Numbered from the stretch's first letter, positions 1-8,896 are shown. The stretch: DNA of 47,773 bases from Deltaproteobacteria bacterium (GCA_029555025.1 JAKPTZ010000061.1:1-47773); one strand, 5' to 3'. The notes: generated by a model from the sequence alone, not told the origin. Numbers and translations are program-made.

Positions 1-3000
1 TGGCATTCGCCGCCGATGGTGTAATCCTGGGCAAGGCAGTCGGCCTTGCAGTCGAACTTGTTCCAGAACTTCGTGTTCTGGTCGCAGTAACAGATGTTGT
101 CCGTATCGGCGCATTCCACCGCGGCCGTGGCCGGGTCGCACGGACCGGCGCATTCGCCCACGTCCATGATCGACAGTTCCATCGAGAACGCACCACCGGG
201 GTGTCCGTTCGGTTCGACGACGATATACACGTCGTGGTCAACGGCAACCGGCGGCATCGTGATCCATTCCGGCATGTAATACAGCGGGCCGGGGCCGAAC
301 GCCACGCAGTTGTTGGTATCCTGGGCGTCCAGGATATACATGTTCGCGGCGGTGAACCTTTCCTTCATCTCGACCTTCAGGAACTTGCCGTCCGGAACCT
401 TGACCGAATACACGATATCCTTGCCGGACATGTCCTTGTCGGCGCACAGGCCACCGGTTGGCGCGACGTCGTTCGTCCAGGGGTACGCCAGGTTCATGAA
501 CTGCATGACCGGGGTATCCTCGATTTCGACGAACAGCGTCGAATCCAGGCTTTCACCCTGGTAATTGAACGGCGTGTCGCCCATCGTCATCAGTGTTGTC
601 AGGTTGACGGGGCCGGCGCCGAACCTGGAAACGTTCATCGCGATGAAGTAACGAACCGGGTCGGCCGTCGTGTTGACCAGGGTAAGACCCTCGGTTCCTT
701 CCTTGCCGACGTTGAAGTTCGACCAGGTAACCGCGGTGCCGGCTGGATCGTCGCAATCGGTGAACGCCCACATGGAAAGGTTGTCGGCAGGCTCGTTCGG
801 CTCTGCCTGAACCAGATAGACGCTGAAATTGCCGGGATCGGTCACGCCGGGGACATCGACCCAGCGCACAAGGTCGGGTCCGGCCGTGTCGCCGACGACG
901 GTCGGTGAAGCCGTCGAGTCGGTTACGTTGTTCATCGCCAGGGCCGACAGGGCGATCGGCATCGCCACGTCGTCCGAACAGTTGTCGCCAGTGACCGGCA
1001 GGAAACTGGAGACTTCCAGGACGTACGGCTGGCGAAGGAATCCGTCAACCCACGGATCCTGGACGATTTCCACATAGACGAAGCCGTTCTCGGCCGGCAC
1101 GTATCCGAAGATCGCCGGGAAGTAGCTGGTGGCCGAATCCGCGATTGCGTAACCGTCGATGTATTCGCCGTCGCCGTCACGCAGAAGCATGGCCGGGTCG
1201 GTCTCGACCCCGCAGGACGGGCCGGTGATGAATGAGTACGCCATGCCGCCGGTTACGGCGAACTTGAAGATGTCGTTGTCGTACTGGGTCATGCCGACAG
1301 GATTGAACGCGGCCATCACCAGCATCGGAATGGACTGAATGACCTGGGCCGTATCGACGTCGTTGTTCGGCTCGACTTCCATGACGCGACCCTCGGCCGC
1401 ATAGTATTCGCAGTATCCGCCATTGCAGGCCAGAAGTTCGCAATCGCATTCAAGGTCGCCGTCGCATGTTTCGGATCGGCAGATGCCGTTTGCGCACTTG
1501 CCGCCGATGCATTCTTCGTCAAAGCGGCACGCGTCGCCGTCGTTGATGTAAGGACGCACGCACAGTCCGGCCGTTTCCTGGCATCCGACGCCGCCGGCCT
1601 GGCAGGTGAACGACACGGGGGCGCAAACTTTCGTGAAGCCGTCCAGCGAATAGCAGCGGGTTCCGACCGGGCAGCTTCCTTCGTCAAAGGTGCACTGCGG
1701 GGTGCAGAACATTTCGGTTTCCGAAACCTGGACGCAGTAAGCTTCGTTGAAGAAATCTTCCGTGCCGTCGTTACAGTCCGCGTTGGTCGCGCAGGACGCG
1801 CAAAGATCCATCGGTCCTTCCGGAACGATGGCCTCGGCGCCCTCGCAGTCCTCGTCGGCGGCGCACGTTTCGGTGCACATGCCGTCGGTGCAGACGTACG
1901 ATTCGCAGTCGGCGTTCATGCGGCAGTACCCGTACGGGAAGTTGGGCGTCGGGAAGCCCTTGTTGCAGACCTTGTCAACGCATCCCATGCCGTGCGGGCA
2001 GTCGAGCTCGGTCGTGCACGCCTTGCTGCAGTAGTATTCGCCAAGGTATCCGTCGGCCAGGCACATCTCGTCGCATTCCCAGGCGTATTCGCAGGTGTCC
2101 TGGATGTCCTTGCCACCGACCAGTTCGGCCGGCACGCAGCGCTTGTCCGTGTCGCTGTACGCGAAGCAGATGCCGTTCGGGCAGTCCGAATCGATCTCGC
2201 AAACCTTGTTGCAGACGCCGTTCAGGCAGTCGAATCCGTCCGCGCACTGCCATTCCCAGACGCACGCCTCGCCGTAACCGGCGCCGCCGTCAACCGTCTT
2301 CGGCACGCAGGCAAGATCCTCGAACTGGACGGCCTCGGCAAGGACGCGCACCGAGGTGGCTGCTTCCGGGAAGGCGACCTCGAACTTGAACCAGTCCTGG
2401 CCGGCCGCTTCCATCGTCGCCTTGACCCTGAACGGGGCCGTCTTCGCTTCCGCGCCGGCCTTGTCGTCGTTTGCCTCGACCTCATCGACGGTCGTCTCGG
2501 CCATGGCCTGTTCGCCAAGTCGAACGTCAAGGTAGTACGGGCCCGTGATAACGTCATTGACGCCCTTGACGCCGATGAAATATGTGCCGGCTTCCTGGAC
2601 GTAGTATGAAATCCTGGACAGGTTGCCTTCGCCGGCGTTGTCGTCGGTCGCCACGGCAGCCTCCGCGCCGTCCTTCCACAATTCCATCATGGTGTCGATC
2701 CGGATCCAGCCTACCTGGCGGCATTCGCCGTCGGTGCAGTCATCGCAGCCGGTGATGCACCTGGTGGTGCCGGCCACGTCGCGGCAGGTTCCGACCGAGC
2801 ATTCATAATCGTGCATGCATTCGGCGCCGAACGGCTTGTTCAAAGACGTGTCGGCGACACAGATCGCAACGTCGCCGTTGTATGCGTTCAGGACGCACTC
2901 GAAGCCGTCCGGGCAGGAATCCAGGTCTTCTCCGAAAATGAAGCACTGGTTGCTGCAGTAACCTTCGTAACAGAAGTGGTTGTTGCAATCCAGGGGGCTC

Positions 3001-3971
3001 TGGCACGGGGCACCCTCGCGGCCTTCCGCCTCGGGCACGCAGTAAAACTCGAACTGGAATCCGTTATCGGTTCCACCGTCTTCGCACGCGCCGCATTCGC
3101 CGCACTTGGCCGAGTCCTTGGTGCCGCCGGCCTCGCTTTCGCAGTTCATGGTGCAGAAGCGGGTGGTGTCAAATCCAAGACACAGGCCGCCCGCGCAGTC
3201 TTCGTCGCGGTTGCACGGCTTGAACAGTTCGATCGTTCCGTCGCCCGGGTAGTTGTCGGTTCCGATGCGCATGCAGAAGTACTCGTTGTCCGCGTTTTTC
3301 GTGCAGCGCAGGCCGTCCGGACAGGCCGCCGTCTCGCAGCGCTGGGTGCAGAAGTGATCCCAGCCCCAGCCGTCGGCCATGCACAGGCCGGAAGCACATT
3401 CCGAATCGAAGTTGCAGGGCATGCCGGCCACCTGGTCGTACGCCCTGAAGTCACACTCGCCGAACGGCTGGCAAACGCCAAGGATGCACGCGCCGCTGCC
3501 GTCGATTCCAGGCTGCGCCTCGCATGAGGTGCCGTTGGGAAGCGCGCCGGAAAGGTCGAATTCGCAGGCGCCAGTCTCGAGGTTGCACGTGCCGTTGTCG
3601 AACAGGCACTTGCCGTCGGGGGCGCAAACCACGTCAACGGCGACGCAGGCGCCGGACTGGCATACGGGGGTCTTGCAGTTGCCGGCGCCTTCCATCGCGC
3701 AGGCCCCGCCTTCGTTGATTACGTTGCAGCCGTCGCAGCAGTCGTCGGCGACCGTGCAGGTACAGACAACGTCGGTGCCTTCATCCGGGCGAACGTCCGG
3801 TGGGGTCGTATCCGGTGGGACGTCCTGCATCGAGTCCATTTGTGAATCCGGCAACGTCACGTCGTAGATGACGTCCGGCTCCCCGTCGCCGCCGCCGCCG
3901 CAGGCGACAAGCGTTGTCGCCATGAAGGCGACCATGATGGAAACTGACAGAACCCTGAAGGCACGATTCAT
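1..3971 (-). CDS. Giant cysteine-rich lipoprotein, C-terminus beyond window
   Basis: The frame is open from ATG 3971 to the left edge (1,322 complete codons), so the stop lies outside the window. The N-terminus is a lipoprotein signal with lipobox LVAC (Cys24). An acidic linker rich in Asp, Pro, Thr and Val follows (about residues 25-65). Next come about nine disulfide-type modules of the form C-x4-[DE]-C-x3-G-x-C, interrupted near residues 440-550 and 860-1270 by beta-rich stretches. These contain EANDD and EPNND motifs and resemble PPC (bacterial pre-peptidase C-terminal) domains. From about residue 1274 an eight-Cys module begins that also occurs twice in the lipoprotein at 30567-31718. 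The protein is probably anchored in the outer membrane and exposed at the surface or in the periplasm. No catalytic motif is visible, so a structural, adhesive or ligand-binding role is only inference. A promoter at 3999-4027 supports the start. Confidence 0.9.
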   Translation of the reverse strand, partial: MNRAFRVLSVSIMVAFMATTLVACGGGGDGEPDVIYDVTLPDSQMDSMQDVPPDTTPPDVRPDEGTDVVCTCTVADDCCDGCNVINEGGACAMEGAGNCKTPVCQSGACVAVDVVCAPDGKCLFDNGTCNLETGACEFDLSGALPNGTSCEAQPGIDGSGACILGVCQPFGECDFRAYDQVAGMPCNFDSECASGLCMADGWGWDHFCTQRCETAACPDGLRCTKNADNEYFCMRIGTDNYPGDGTIELFKPCNRDEDCAGGLCLGFDTTRFCTMNCESEAGGTKDSAKCGECGACEDGGTDNGFQFEFYCVPEAEGREGAPCQSPLDCNNHFCYEGYCSNQCFIFGEDLDSCPDGFECVLNAYNGDVAICVADTSLNKPFGAECMHDYECSVGTCRDVAGTTRCITGCDDCTDGECRQVGWIRIDTMMELWKDGAEAAVATDDNAGEGNLSRISYYVQEAGTYFIGVKGVNDVITGPYYLDVRLGEQAMAETTVDEVEANDDKAGAEAKTAPFRVKATMEAAGQDWFKFEVAFPEAATSVRVLAEAVQFEDLACVPKTVDGGAGYGEACVWEWQCADGFDCLNGVCNKVCEIDSDCPNGICFAYSDTDKRCVPAELVGGKDIQDTCEYAWECDEMCLADGYLGEYYCSKACTTELDCPHGMGCVDKVCNKGFPTPNFPYGYCRMNADCESYVCTDGMCTETCAADEDCEGAEAIVPEGPMDLCASCATNADCNDGTEDFFNEAYCVQVSETEMFCTPQCTFDEGSCPVGTRCYSLDGFTKVCAPVSFTCQAGGVGCQETAGLCVRPYINDGDACRFDEECIGGKCANGICRSETCDGDLECDCELLACNGGYCEYYAAEGRVMEVEPNNDVDTAQVIQSIPMLVMAAFNPVGMTQYDNDIFKFAVTGGMAYSFITGPSCGVETDPAMLLRDGDGEYIDGYAIADSATSYFPAIFGYVPAENGFVYVEIVQDPWVDGFLRQPYVLEVSSFLPVTGDNCSDDVAMPIALSALAMNNVTDSTASPTVVGDTAGPDLVRWVDVPGVTDPGNFSVYLVQAEPNEPADNLSMWAFTDCDDPAGTAVTWSNFNVGKEGTEGLTLVNTTADPVRYFIAMNVSRFGAGPVNLTTLMTMGDTPFNYQGESLDSTLFVEIEDTPVMQFMNLAYPWTNDVAPTGGLCADKDMSGKDIVYSVKVPDGKFLKVEMKERFTAANMYILDAQDTNNCVAFGPGPLYYMPEWITMPPVAVDHDVYIVVEPNGHPGGAFSMELSIMDVGECAGPCDPATAAVECADTDNICYCDQNTKFWNKFDCKADCLAQDYTIGGEC

Positions 3972-3998
3972 ATTCGATACCTGGTCAAAGATTGGACG

Positions 3999-4027
3999 AT
4001 TCTACACCCGGCGGGGCGGACTCTCAA
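3999..4027 (-). promoter_or_regulatory. Sigma70-type promoter of the giant lipoprotein gene
   Basis: Read on the minus strand, TTGAGA (4027-4022) and TAGAAT (4004-3999) are separated by exactly 17 bases. Each hexamer matches five of six consensus positions. The predicted transcript start is near 3992, about 20 bases before ATG 3971. It is one of the two best promoter matches in the window, which suggests strong expression. Confidence 0.65.
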
Positions 4028-4101
4028 CACAGGATTTGACTTTATGAACGGCGAAAAACCCGGTCTTCGGGGCGGTTGCCGGTACCTGTCCAGAAAGAAA
4101 A

Positions 4102-4136
4102 GGCCCGAACTGCCAACAATCTGGCAGATTCGGGCC
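4102..4136 (-). terminator. Terminator-like inverted repeat
   Basis: Arms GGCCCGAACTGCC (4102-4114) and GGCAGATTCGGGCC (4123-4136) pair over 13 bases with one bulged A and an 8-base loop. On the minus strand the hairpin is followed by TTTTCTTTCT, the layout of an intrinsic terminator. No minus-strand gene lies immediately upstream, so it may stop antisense transcription leaving the pgs region or end an unrecognised small RNA. Confidence 0.5.
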
Positions 4137-4164
4137 AATTCCGATCGAACATATGGCGCTGAAG

Positions 4165-4222
4165 CCCCCCGACGTCCCCGCTTGCGGTTAACAACTGCAA
4201 TAATGGTGCCAGTCGGCGGGGG
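4165..4222. repeat. Long-loop inverted repeat
   Basis: CCCCCCGAC (4165-4173) can pair with GTCGG-C-GGGGG (4212-4222) with one bulged C, around a 38-base loop that contains a smaller CCGC-TT-GCGG hairpin. A run of six T follows on the plus strand at 4238-4243, too far downstream for a standard terminator. Its function is unknown. Confidence 0.35.
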
Positions 4223-4437
4223 ATGACCGGAGCGTTCTTTTTTCGGGTTGCATGCCTTCGTTATTAAAGGGAATTTTGATTCGTGCCAGGGCGCGGGCGT
4301 CCGGATTCACTGGCGGGCCGGATCTCCAATCCGCCGCTGTTCAGGTCGATTTTGGAGCCTTCGGACGTGTTGTGTCGATGGGTGGTGACAATTTTTGGCA
4401 CCCGCTGCCGCTTCGACCGCCAGGGGGCGCGATTCGA

Positions 4438-4467
4438 TTGACATCCAAGGCCCGAAAGGCGTAATGA
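4438..4467 (+). promoter_or_regulatory. Candidate promoter of the pgs operon
   Basis: A perfect TTGACA (4438-4443) is followed after 18 bases by TAATGA (4462-4467), which is a weak -10 match. Transcription would start near 4474. This excludes the upstream in-frame starts TTG 4395 and ATG 4464, and fits ATG 4500 with GGGGA at 4486-4490 as ribosome-binding site. Confidence 0.4.
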
Positions 4468-4499
4468 TTAACGGGTTCGAAGCCTGGGGAAATCCCGAC

Positions 4500-5699
4500 A
4501 TGGATGGCCTGCTGCTTCTGTCAATCATGGCCGGTGGACTCGTGCTGATCGGCATGGTCGAAAACTATTTTCACCGACGTGCCCTGTTTTCCATCAAGAC
4601 TCGAATTCATGTGGCTGGAACCAGGGGTAAGTCCAGCGTCACAAGGATACTTGCGGCGGCGATGAATCACGCGGGTATCAGGACCGCCGCGAAGACGACC
4701 GGAACGACCGCCCGCATGATCACACCGGAAGGTCGCGAGATCCCGATGTTCCGTCCAACCGGCGCCAACCTGATTGAGCAGAAGCGCGTGGTGGCGGCAG
4801 CGGTCGGGATGGGTGCCGACGCGATTGTGCTTGAATGCATGGCCCTTCAGCCGGCGCTGCACTGGGTGGCGGAACACATGCTCACACGCGCCACGCACGC
4901 GGTCATCACGAATGCCAGGCCGGATCACCTGGACGTGATGGGCCCGGACGACACCGATGTCGCAAGGACGCTTGCGGCAATAATCCCCCCTGGCAGAAGC
5001 GTGTTCACGGCGGAGCGGCGAAATCTTGACATCATTCGTGACGCCGCGGCCGATCGGAAGGCGACTCTGTTCGACGTGACCCCGGAAGAGGTCGCGGCAG
5101 TGACGCCCCAGGACATGGCCGGCTTTTCGTACAAGGAACACCCCGAAAACGTGGCGCTTGCGCTGAAGGTGCTTGCGTCGCTGGGAATTGACCGTCAGGT
5201 TGCCATTGAAGGGATGTGGCGGGCCCAGCCGGATCCTGGCGCCTTGAATGATTTCATCCTGGATTACTTCGGGCGAAGGATCATTTTCGTCAACGGATTC
5301 GCGGCAAACGACCCTGAATCCAGCCAGACCATCTGGAACGCGGCAGTCGCCAGGCACCCTGGCGTCGATCGCGTGATGGCGGTTTTCAACCTTCGGGAGG
5401 ATCGTCCGGCCAGAACCCTTCAAATGGTCAACGACACCGATTTCTGGAAGGACGCGGACAAGGTAGTCGTAATTGGTACGGGCGCCTATCAGTTCATTCG
5501 GGCCGCCGCGAAGAAGGGCATGGACCCGTCGCTTTTCGTCGATGCCGCTGACGAGCGGGTTGAAGGCATTTTCGAAAAGATCCTGGAAAACTGTTCCGGG
5601 TCGAACCTGGTGATCGGCATGGGCAATATCGGCGGTTTCGGGCTGCCGCTGGTTTCGTATTTCCGTAATCGCAGCGAAGTCAGGGGGTTGGTGCAATGA
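4500..5699 (+). CDS. pgsB: Poly-gamma-glutamate synthase subunit PgsB/CapB
   Basis: PgsB/CapB is the ATP-dependent amide ligase (Mur-ligase-like) that forms gamma-glutamyl links at the membrane, together with PgsC. From ATG 4500 the product is 399 residues, close to the roughly 393 of Bacillus PgsB. It has an N-terminal membrane segment (about 2-20), the P-loop GTRGKSS (40-46), and the family motifs KTTGTTARM, DHLDVMGPDD, PPDPGA-like QPDPGALND and NGFAANDPESS. In-frame starts further upstream (TTG 4395, ATG 4464) are less likely because of the promoter position and the family's usual N-terminus. The stop overlaps the pgsC start as ATGA, so translation is probably coupled. The actual polymer (poly-gamma-glutamate or another gamma-linked amino acid chain) cannot be read from sequence. 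Confidence 0.93.
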   Translation: MDGLLLLSIMAGGLVLIGMVENYFHRRALFSIKTRIHVAGTRGKSSVTRILAAAMNHAGIRTAAKTTGTTARMITPEGREIPMFRPTGANLIEQKRVVAAAVGMGADAIVLECMALQPALHWVAEHMLTRATHAVITNARPDHLDVMGPDDTDVARTLAAIIPPGRSVFTAERRNLDIIRDAAADRKATLFDVTPEEVAAVTPQDMAGFSYKEHPENVALALKVLASLGIDRQVAIEGMWRAQPDPGALNDFILDYFGRRIIFVNGFAANDPESSQTIWNAAVARHPGVDRVMAVFNLREDRPARTLQMVNDTDFWKDADKVVVIGTGAYQFIRAAAKKGMDPSLFVDAADERVEGIFEKILENCSGSNLVIGMGNIGGFGLPLVSYFRNRSEVRGLVQ

Positions 5700-6151
5700 T
5701 TTCCGAAATCCTGCCAGTGTCGATCGGTGTCGGCATCGTCACCGGCGTCCTGTTTTCCGAGGCGTTTGGAATCGCCACGGGCGGCATCGTTGTTCCGGGA
5801 TACCTGGCCCTGTTCGTGAACCAGCCGCTGGTCATCGCGCTGACCGTGGCCGCCGGGTTCCTGACGTATGTCGTCGTGAAGGCGCTTTCGATGTACCTGA
5901 TCATTTTCGGGCGGCGGCGAACCGCCGTCATGATCCTTTTCGGGTATGTGGTCGGGGTGCTTCTGAACCGTTTCATCGGCAACCAGGTCGGTGAGTTCGC
6001 CGTGATCGGCTACATCATTCCCGGATTGATCGCGCTGTGGATGGATCGTCAGGGGACTGTCCAGACGCTGGCGTCGCTGACGATTGTCACCGTGATCGTC
6101 AGGATGGTCCTGATCGTCACCGGCTTCATCGACAAGGGGGCGTCGCTGTGA
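5696..6151 (+). CDS. pgsC: Poly-gamma-glutamate biosynthesis protein PgsC/CapC
   Basis: A 151-residue integral membrane protein with about four to five hydrophobic helices, the usual size and layout of PgsC/CapC. It contains the characteristic glycine-rich N-terminal segment (FSEAFGIATGGIVVPGYLAL). PgsC forms the membrane core that activates PgsB. The start ATG overlaps the pgsB stop and the stop overlaps the next gene's GTG, so the three genes form one tightly coupled unit. Confidence 0.93.
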   Translation: MISEILPVSIGVGIVTGVLFSEAFGIATGGIVVPGYLALFVNQPLVIALTVAAGFLTYVVVKALSMYLIIFGRRRTAVMILFGYVVGVLLNRFIGNQVGEFAVIGYIIPGLIALWMDRQGTVQTLASLTIVTVIVRMVLIVTGFIDKGASL

Positions 6152-7305
6152 AAAAGCTGTACTGGCGTCCCAGGAAGGTATCGACATTCGTTCTGGTCAT
6201 GGTCGCCCTGGTTGCCGTCGCGGGCGTGCTGCTTGTTGAAAACGTGACCATCCAGGAAAGGCAGAAGAATTACAAGTTGAAGCTTGACGCGGCAAGGCTG
6301 GCAGCCCAGGCGTACGACGTTGTCAAGGCCGAGCGCGTGCGCCTGAAGCACCCGGTCAACCTTGAGTACGATCCTGCCGGCACCGGAATGCTCGGTGACG
6401 CGGTGACCTCCGTGACGACCAATCCGGGTTACATCACGTCGAAAAGGACTTCGGCCAACCCGAACTTCGCCGCCGTCGTGGTGCAGTTGTTCAAGCGGGC
6501 CGGGCTGAACCGGGGCGACGTCGTGGCAATCGGCATGACGGGGTCTTTTCCGGCCATGAACATCAACGTGCTTGCGGCCGTTCATGTGCTGGGACTGAAG
6601 CCGATCATCATCACCAGCGTCGGTTCGTCGCAGTGGGGCGCCAATTTTCCGGACTTCATGTGGCCCGACATCGAAAGGATACTGGTTGCCCGCAACATCC
6701 TGCCGTATCCGTCCGAGGTTATGACCCGCGGCGGAATCGACGACAACGCACTTGGTCTCGAGGCGGAAGCCGTCACGCTGATTGACGATTCCATCGTGCG
6801 CAGCGGCCGGCCGGCCCTGGTGGTTTCGAATTACAAGGACAGCTTCGAAAAGCGGATGGAGATCTACGATCGGGTGGCCGGCGGTGAAGACAACATCCGC
6901 GCCTATATCAACATTGGCGGCGGTACCGTTTCCCTGGGGCGCTCGGTCGGCAAGAAGATCTTCACGACCGGCCTGAACACCGAAGTTACTACCAGCATTG
7001 AGTCTTCCGACGATTCCGTCATGATGCGTTTCGCACAGAAAAGCATCCCGGTTTTTCACTTCTCCCAGTTCAATGCGTTTGCCGAGCGATGGGGGCTTCC
7101 GGTGAATCCGACCTCGCCCCAGAAGGCCGGCACCGGCCCGATTTTCGTCACCCAGAACTACAACCCCTGGCTTGCCGGCGGTCTTCTTGCGGTGCTGGTG
7201 CTTCTGATGATCGCCTTTGTCCGGATGGACTGGGGATACCGACTTTTCAAGTCAAGCCATGCCCAGCCCAGTGTCAATGATTCGGTTCCCGAACGCATGG
7301 TCTGA
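6148..7305 (+). CDS. pgsW: Poly-gamma-glutamate system protein (PgsW type)
   Basis: A 385-residue protein starting at GTG 6148, which overlaps the pgsC stop (GTGA). It has one N-terminal membrane segment (about 13-32), a long extracytoplasmic domain and a second membrane segment near the C-terminus (about 337-355). The domain carries conserved-looking stretches GDVVAIGMTGSFPAMN and YINIGGGTVSLG. The match is to the family named 'poly-gamma-glutamate system protein', which occurs beside pgsB and pgsC in bacteria lacking the Bacillus pgsA/capA. Its biochemical role is not established; the topology suggests handling or export of the polymer outside the cytoplasm. Confidence 0.85.
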   Translation: MKKLYWRPRKVSTFVLVMVALVAVAGVLLVENVTIQERQKNYKLKLDAARLAAQAYDVVKAERVRLKHPVNLEYDPAGTGMLGDAVTSVTTNPGYITSKRTSANPNFAAVVVQLFKRAGLNRGDVVAIGMTGSFPAMNINVLAAVHVLGLKPIIITSVGSSQWGANFPDFMWPDIERILVARNILPYPSEVMTRGGIDDNALGLEAEAVTLIDDSIVRSGRPALVVSNYKDSFEKRMEIYDRVAGGEDNIRAYINIGGGTVSLGRSVGKKIFTTGLNTEVTTSIESSDDSVMMRFAQKSIPVFHFSQFNAFAERWGLPVNPTSPQKAGTGPIFVTQNYNPWLAGGLLAVLVLLMIAFVRMDWGYRLFKSSHAQPSVNDSVPERMV

Positions 7306-7330
7306 TTGACCGCCCCCCCGGGAGGATGCC

Positions 7331-8896
7331 ATGAAGGTTTATGAAGGTACGGTCGCCACCTGCGACGCTTCGGATTCAGTGTGCCGCTTCCTGGTCGAGG
7401 ATGGCGGCCGCATCGTCTGGACGGGCAACGAACTGCCGGAACGTTTCGTCGGGGCGGCGCGGGAAGTGCTGCCGGATGGCCACGCGCTGATTCCGTCATT
7501 TGCCGACAGCCATATTCATTTTGCGTCATTCGCGTTGTTTCATTCCGGGCTGGATGTCAGATCCGCCCGCAGCATCCCGGAAATCCAGGCAAGGCTGAAG
7601 GAATTCGCAACCACGAACCGCCAGGACATCATCGTCGGGTTCGGGGCGTCGATCCACAGCGTCGCCGAGCGGCGGCTGGTTTCACGGGCTGAACTGGACG
7701 CCGCCTGCGGCGACAGGCCGGTCTTCATCGTCAAGTACGACGGCCACGCATGTATCCTGAATTCCAGGCTGATTGCGATGCTTCCATCGCATATCCGGGG
7801 GCTGCGCGGTTTTCATCCCGACACCGGCGAAATGAACCAGGAAGCATATTTCGCTTGCACCGACTTCGTTACCGGTCGAATTCCGCCGATGCAGGTCGTC
7901 CGGAACATGATCTCGGCGGCCGACTCGCTTGTGTCTTCGGGGATCTGCAAGATTGACGACGTGTCCGGCGTCGGTTTCCCGAAGGATCTCGACGTCGATC
8001 TGGAAAGGTGGGTGGCAAGGGGCACATCCTCCGGCCTCCAGATGAGGATTTTCTTCCAGACGATGGACATCGGAAAGGTGCTTCGCCGTCGTCTGCCACG
8101 GATCGGCGGGTGTTTCGCGACCGCGCTGGACGGGTGTTTCGGAAGCATGGACGCGGCGCTTCTTCAGCCTTACAGGAACACCGACAACCGCGGCGTGCTT
8201 TTTTATGAACCGGCGAAGGTGCGGGATTTCTGCGTCCGGGCGAACAGGGCAGGTTTGCAGATCCAGGTTCACGCAATCGGGGATGCCGCGTTTGAACAGG
8301 CCGTCGATGGAATTGAAGCGGCGCTTCGCGACACGCCAAGGCCGGATCACCGGCACGGAATCATCCATGCATGCCTGCCGACCATGGAAGGCCTTCGCAG
8401 GTGTGCCGATCTGGGCATCCACCTTCCGTTGCAGCCCGCCTTCCTGGAGTGGGAGCTTGAGCCGCTTGAATACATAACCGACATACTCGGCGACCGCGCG
8501 ATGTTGATTTCGCCGCTCAAGACGATGGTTGAAATGGGAATCCACGTCAGTGGCGGGTCGGATGCGCCGTGCACCCTGCCCGACGCGATCGCCGGGATGC
8601 ACGCGGCGTGCAACCACTATGTTCCCGAACAGTCGCTGTCCGTGCGGCAGGCGCTGCGGCTTTTCACGATTGAAGGCTACAGGAGCACTTTTGACGATGT
8701 TTCCAGGGGGTCGCTGGAACCCGGGAAATTCGCCGACATGGTCGTGCTGGATCGGAACCCGCTTGACACGCCGCCGGCCGAAGTGAAGTTCATGAAGGTT
8801 CGGAAGGTGATCCTGGGCGGCCTGGAATACCGGAATCGTGATTCCGGACCTTTGCTTACGCTGTTGAAGGGCATCCTTTCACGCAGGCCAACTTGA
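7331..8896 (+). CDS. YtcJ-like metal-dependent amidohydrolase
   Basis: A 521-residue member of the amidohydrolase superfamily (Amidohydro_3, YtcJ-like). The metal-binding HxH lies in DSHIHF (His61, His63). Downstream are VHAIGDAA (about residue 313) and the late metal-binding Asp in SGGSDAP (about 410). The typical C-terminal LEPGKFADMVVLDRNP completes the beta-sandwich. There is no signal peptide, so it is cytoplasmic. GGGAGG precedes ATG 7331. It starts 25 bases after pgsW and is very likely in the same transcript, so its substrate may be a building block or breakdown product of the pgs polymer. That link is inference. YtcJ-family substrates are diverse and poorly known. Confidence 0.88.
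   Translation: MKVYEGTVATCDASDSVCRFLVEDGGRIVWTGNELPERFVGAAREVLPDGHALIPSFADSHIHFASFALFHSGLDVRSARSIPEIQARLKEFATTNRQDIIVGFGASIHSVAERRLVSRAELDAACGDRPVFIVKYDGHACILNSRLIAMLPSHIRGLRGFHPDTGEMNQEAYFACTDFVTGRIPPMQVVRNMISAADSLVSSGICKIDDVSGVGFPKDLDVDLERWVARGTSSGLQMRIFFQTMDIGKVLRRRLPRIGGCFATALDGCFGSMDAALLQPYRNTDNRGVLFYEPAKVRDFCVRANRAGLQIQVHAIGDAAFEQAVDGIEAALRDTPRPDHRHGIIHACLPTMEGLRRCADLGIHLPLQPAFLEWELEPLEYITDILGDRAMLISPLKTMVEMGIHVSGGSDAPCTLPDAIAGMHAACNHYVPEQSLSVRQALRLFTIEGYRSTFDDVSRGSLEPGKFADMVVLDRNPLDTPPAEVKFMKVRKVILGGLEYRNRDSGPLLTLLKGILSRRPT

Larger units (their letters stand above)
3972..4499. other. Divergent structured intergenic region
   Basis: About 530 bases separate the divergent giant lipoprotein gene and pgsB. 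I see the lipoprotein promoter (3999-4027), two inverted repeats (4102-4136 and 4165-4222), a six-T run at 4238-4243 and a candidate pgs promoter (4438-4467). No convincing protein-coding gene is present; short open frames here lack ribosome-binding sites or family resemblance. The two stem-loops could belong to a small RNA or act as transcriptional insulation, but no clear promoter assigns them to a transcript. Confidence 0.5.

Noticed and set aside
4391-4412. TGGCAC followed by GC bases, as a sigma54 promoter before pgsB
   Set aside because: The -12 element TTGC[AT] at the required spacing is missing.
4470-4482. GGTTCGAAGCC as a tRNA T-arm
   Set aside because: No acceptor stem, anticodon arm or D-arm can be built around it.
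4521-5696. A 391-residue minus-strand frame antisense to pgsB
   Set aside because: His/Arg-rich composition typical of antisense in GC-rich DNA, and pgsB is a clear family member.
8830-8847. CCGGAATC-GT-GATTCCGG palindrome as a terminator or regulatory site
   Set aside because: It lies inside the amidohydrolase coding sequence with no T-tract; probably chance.
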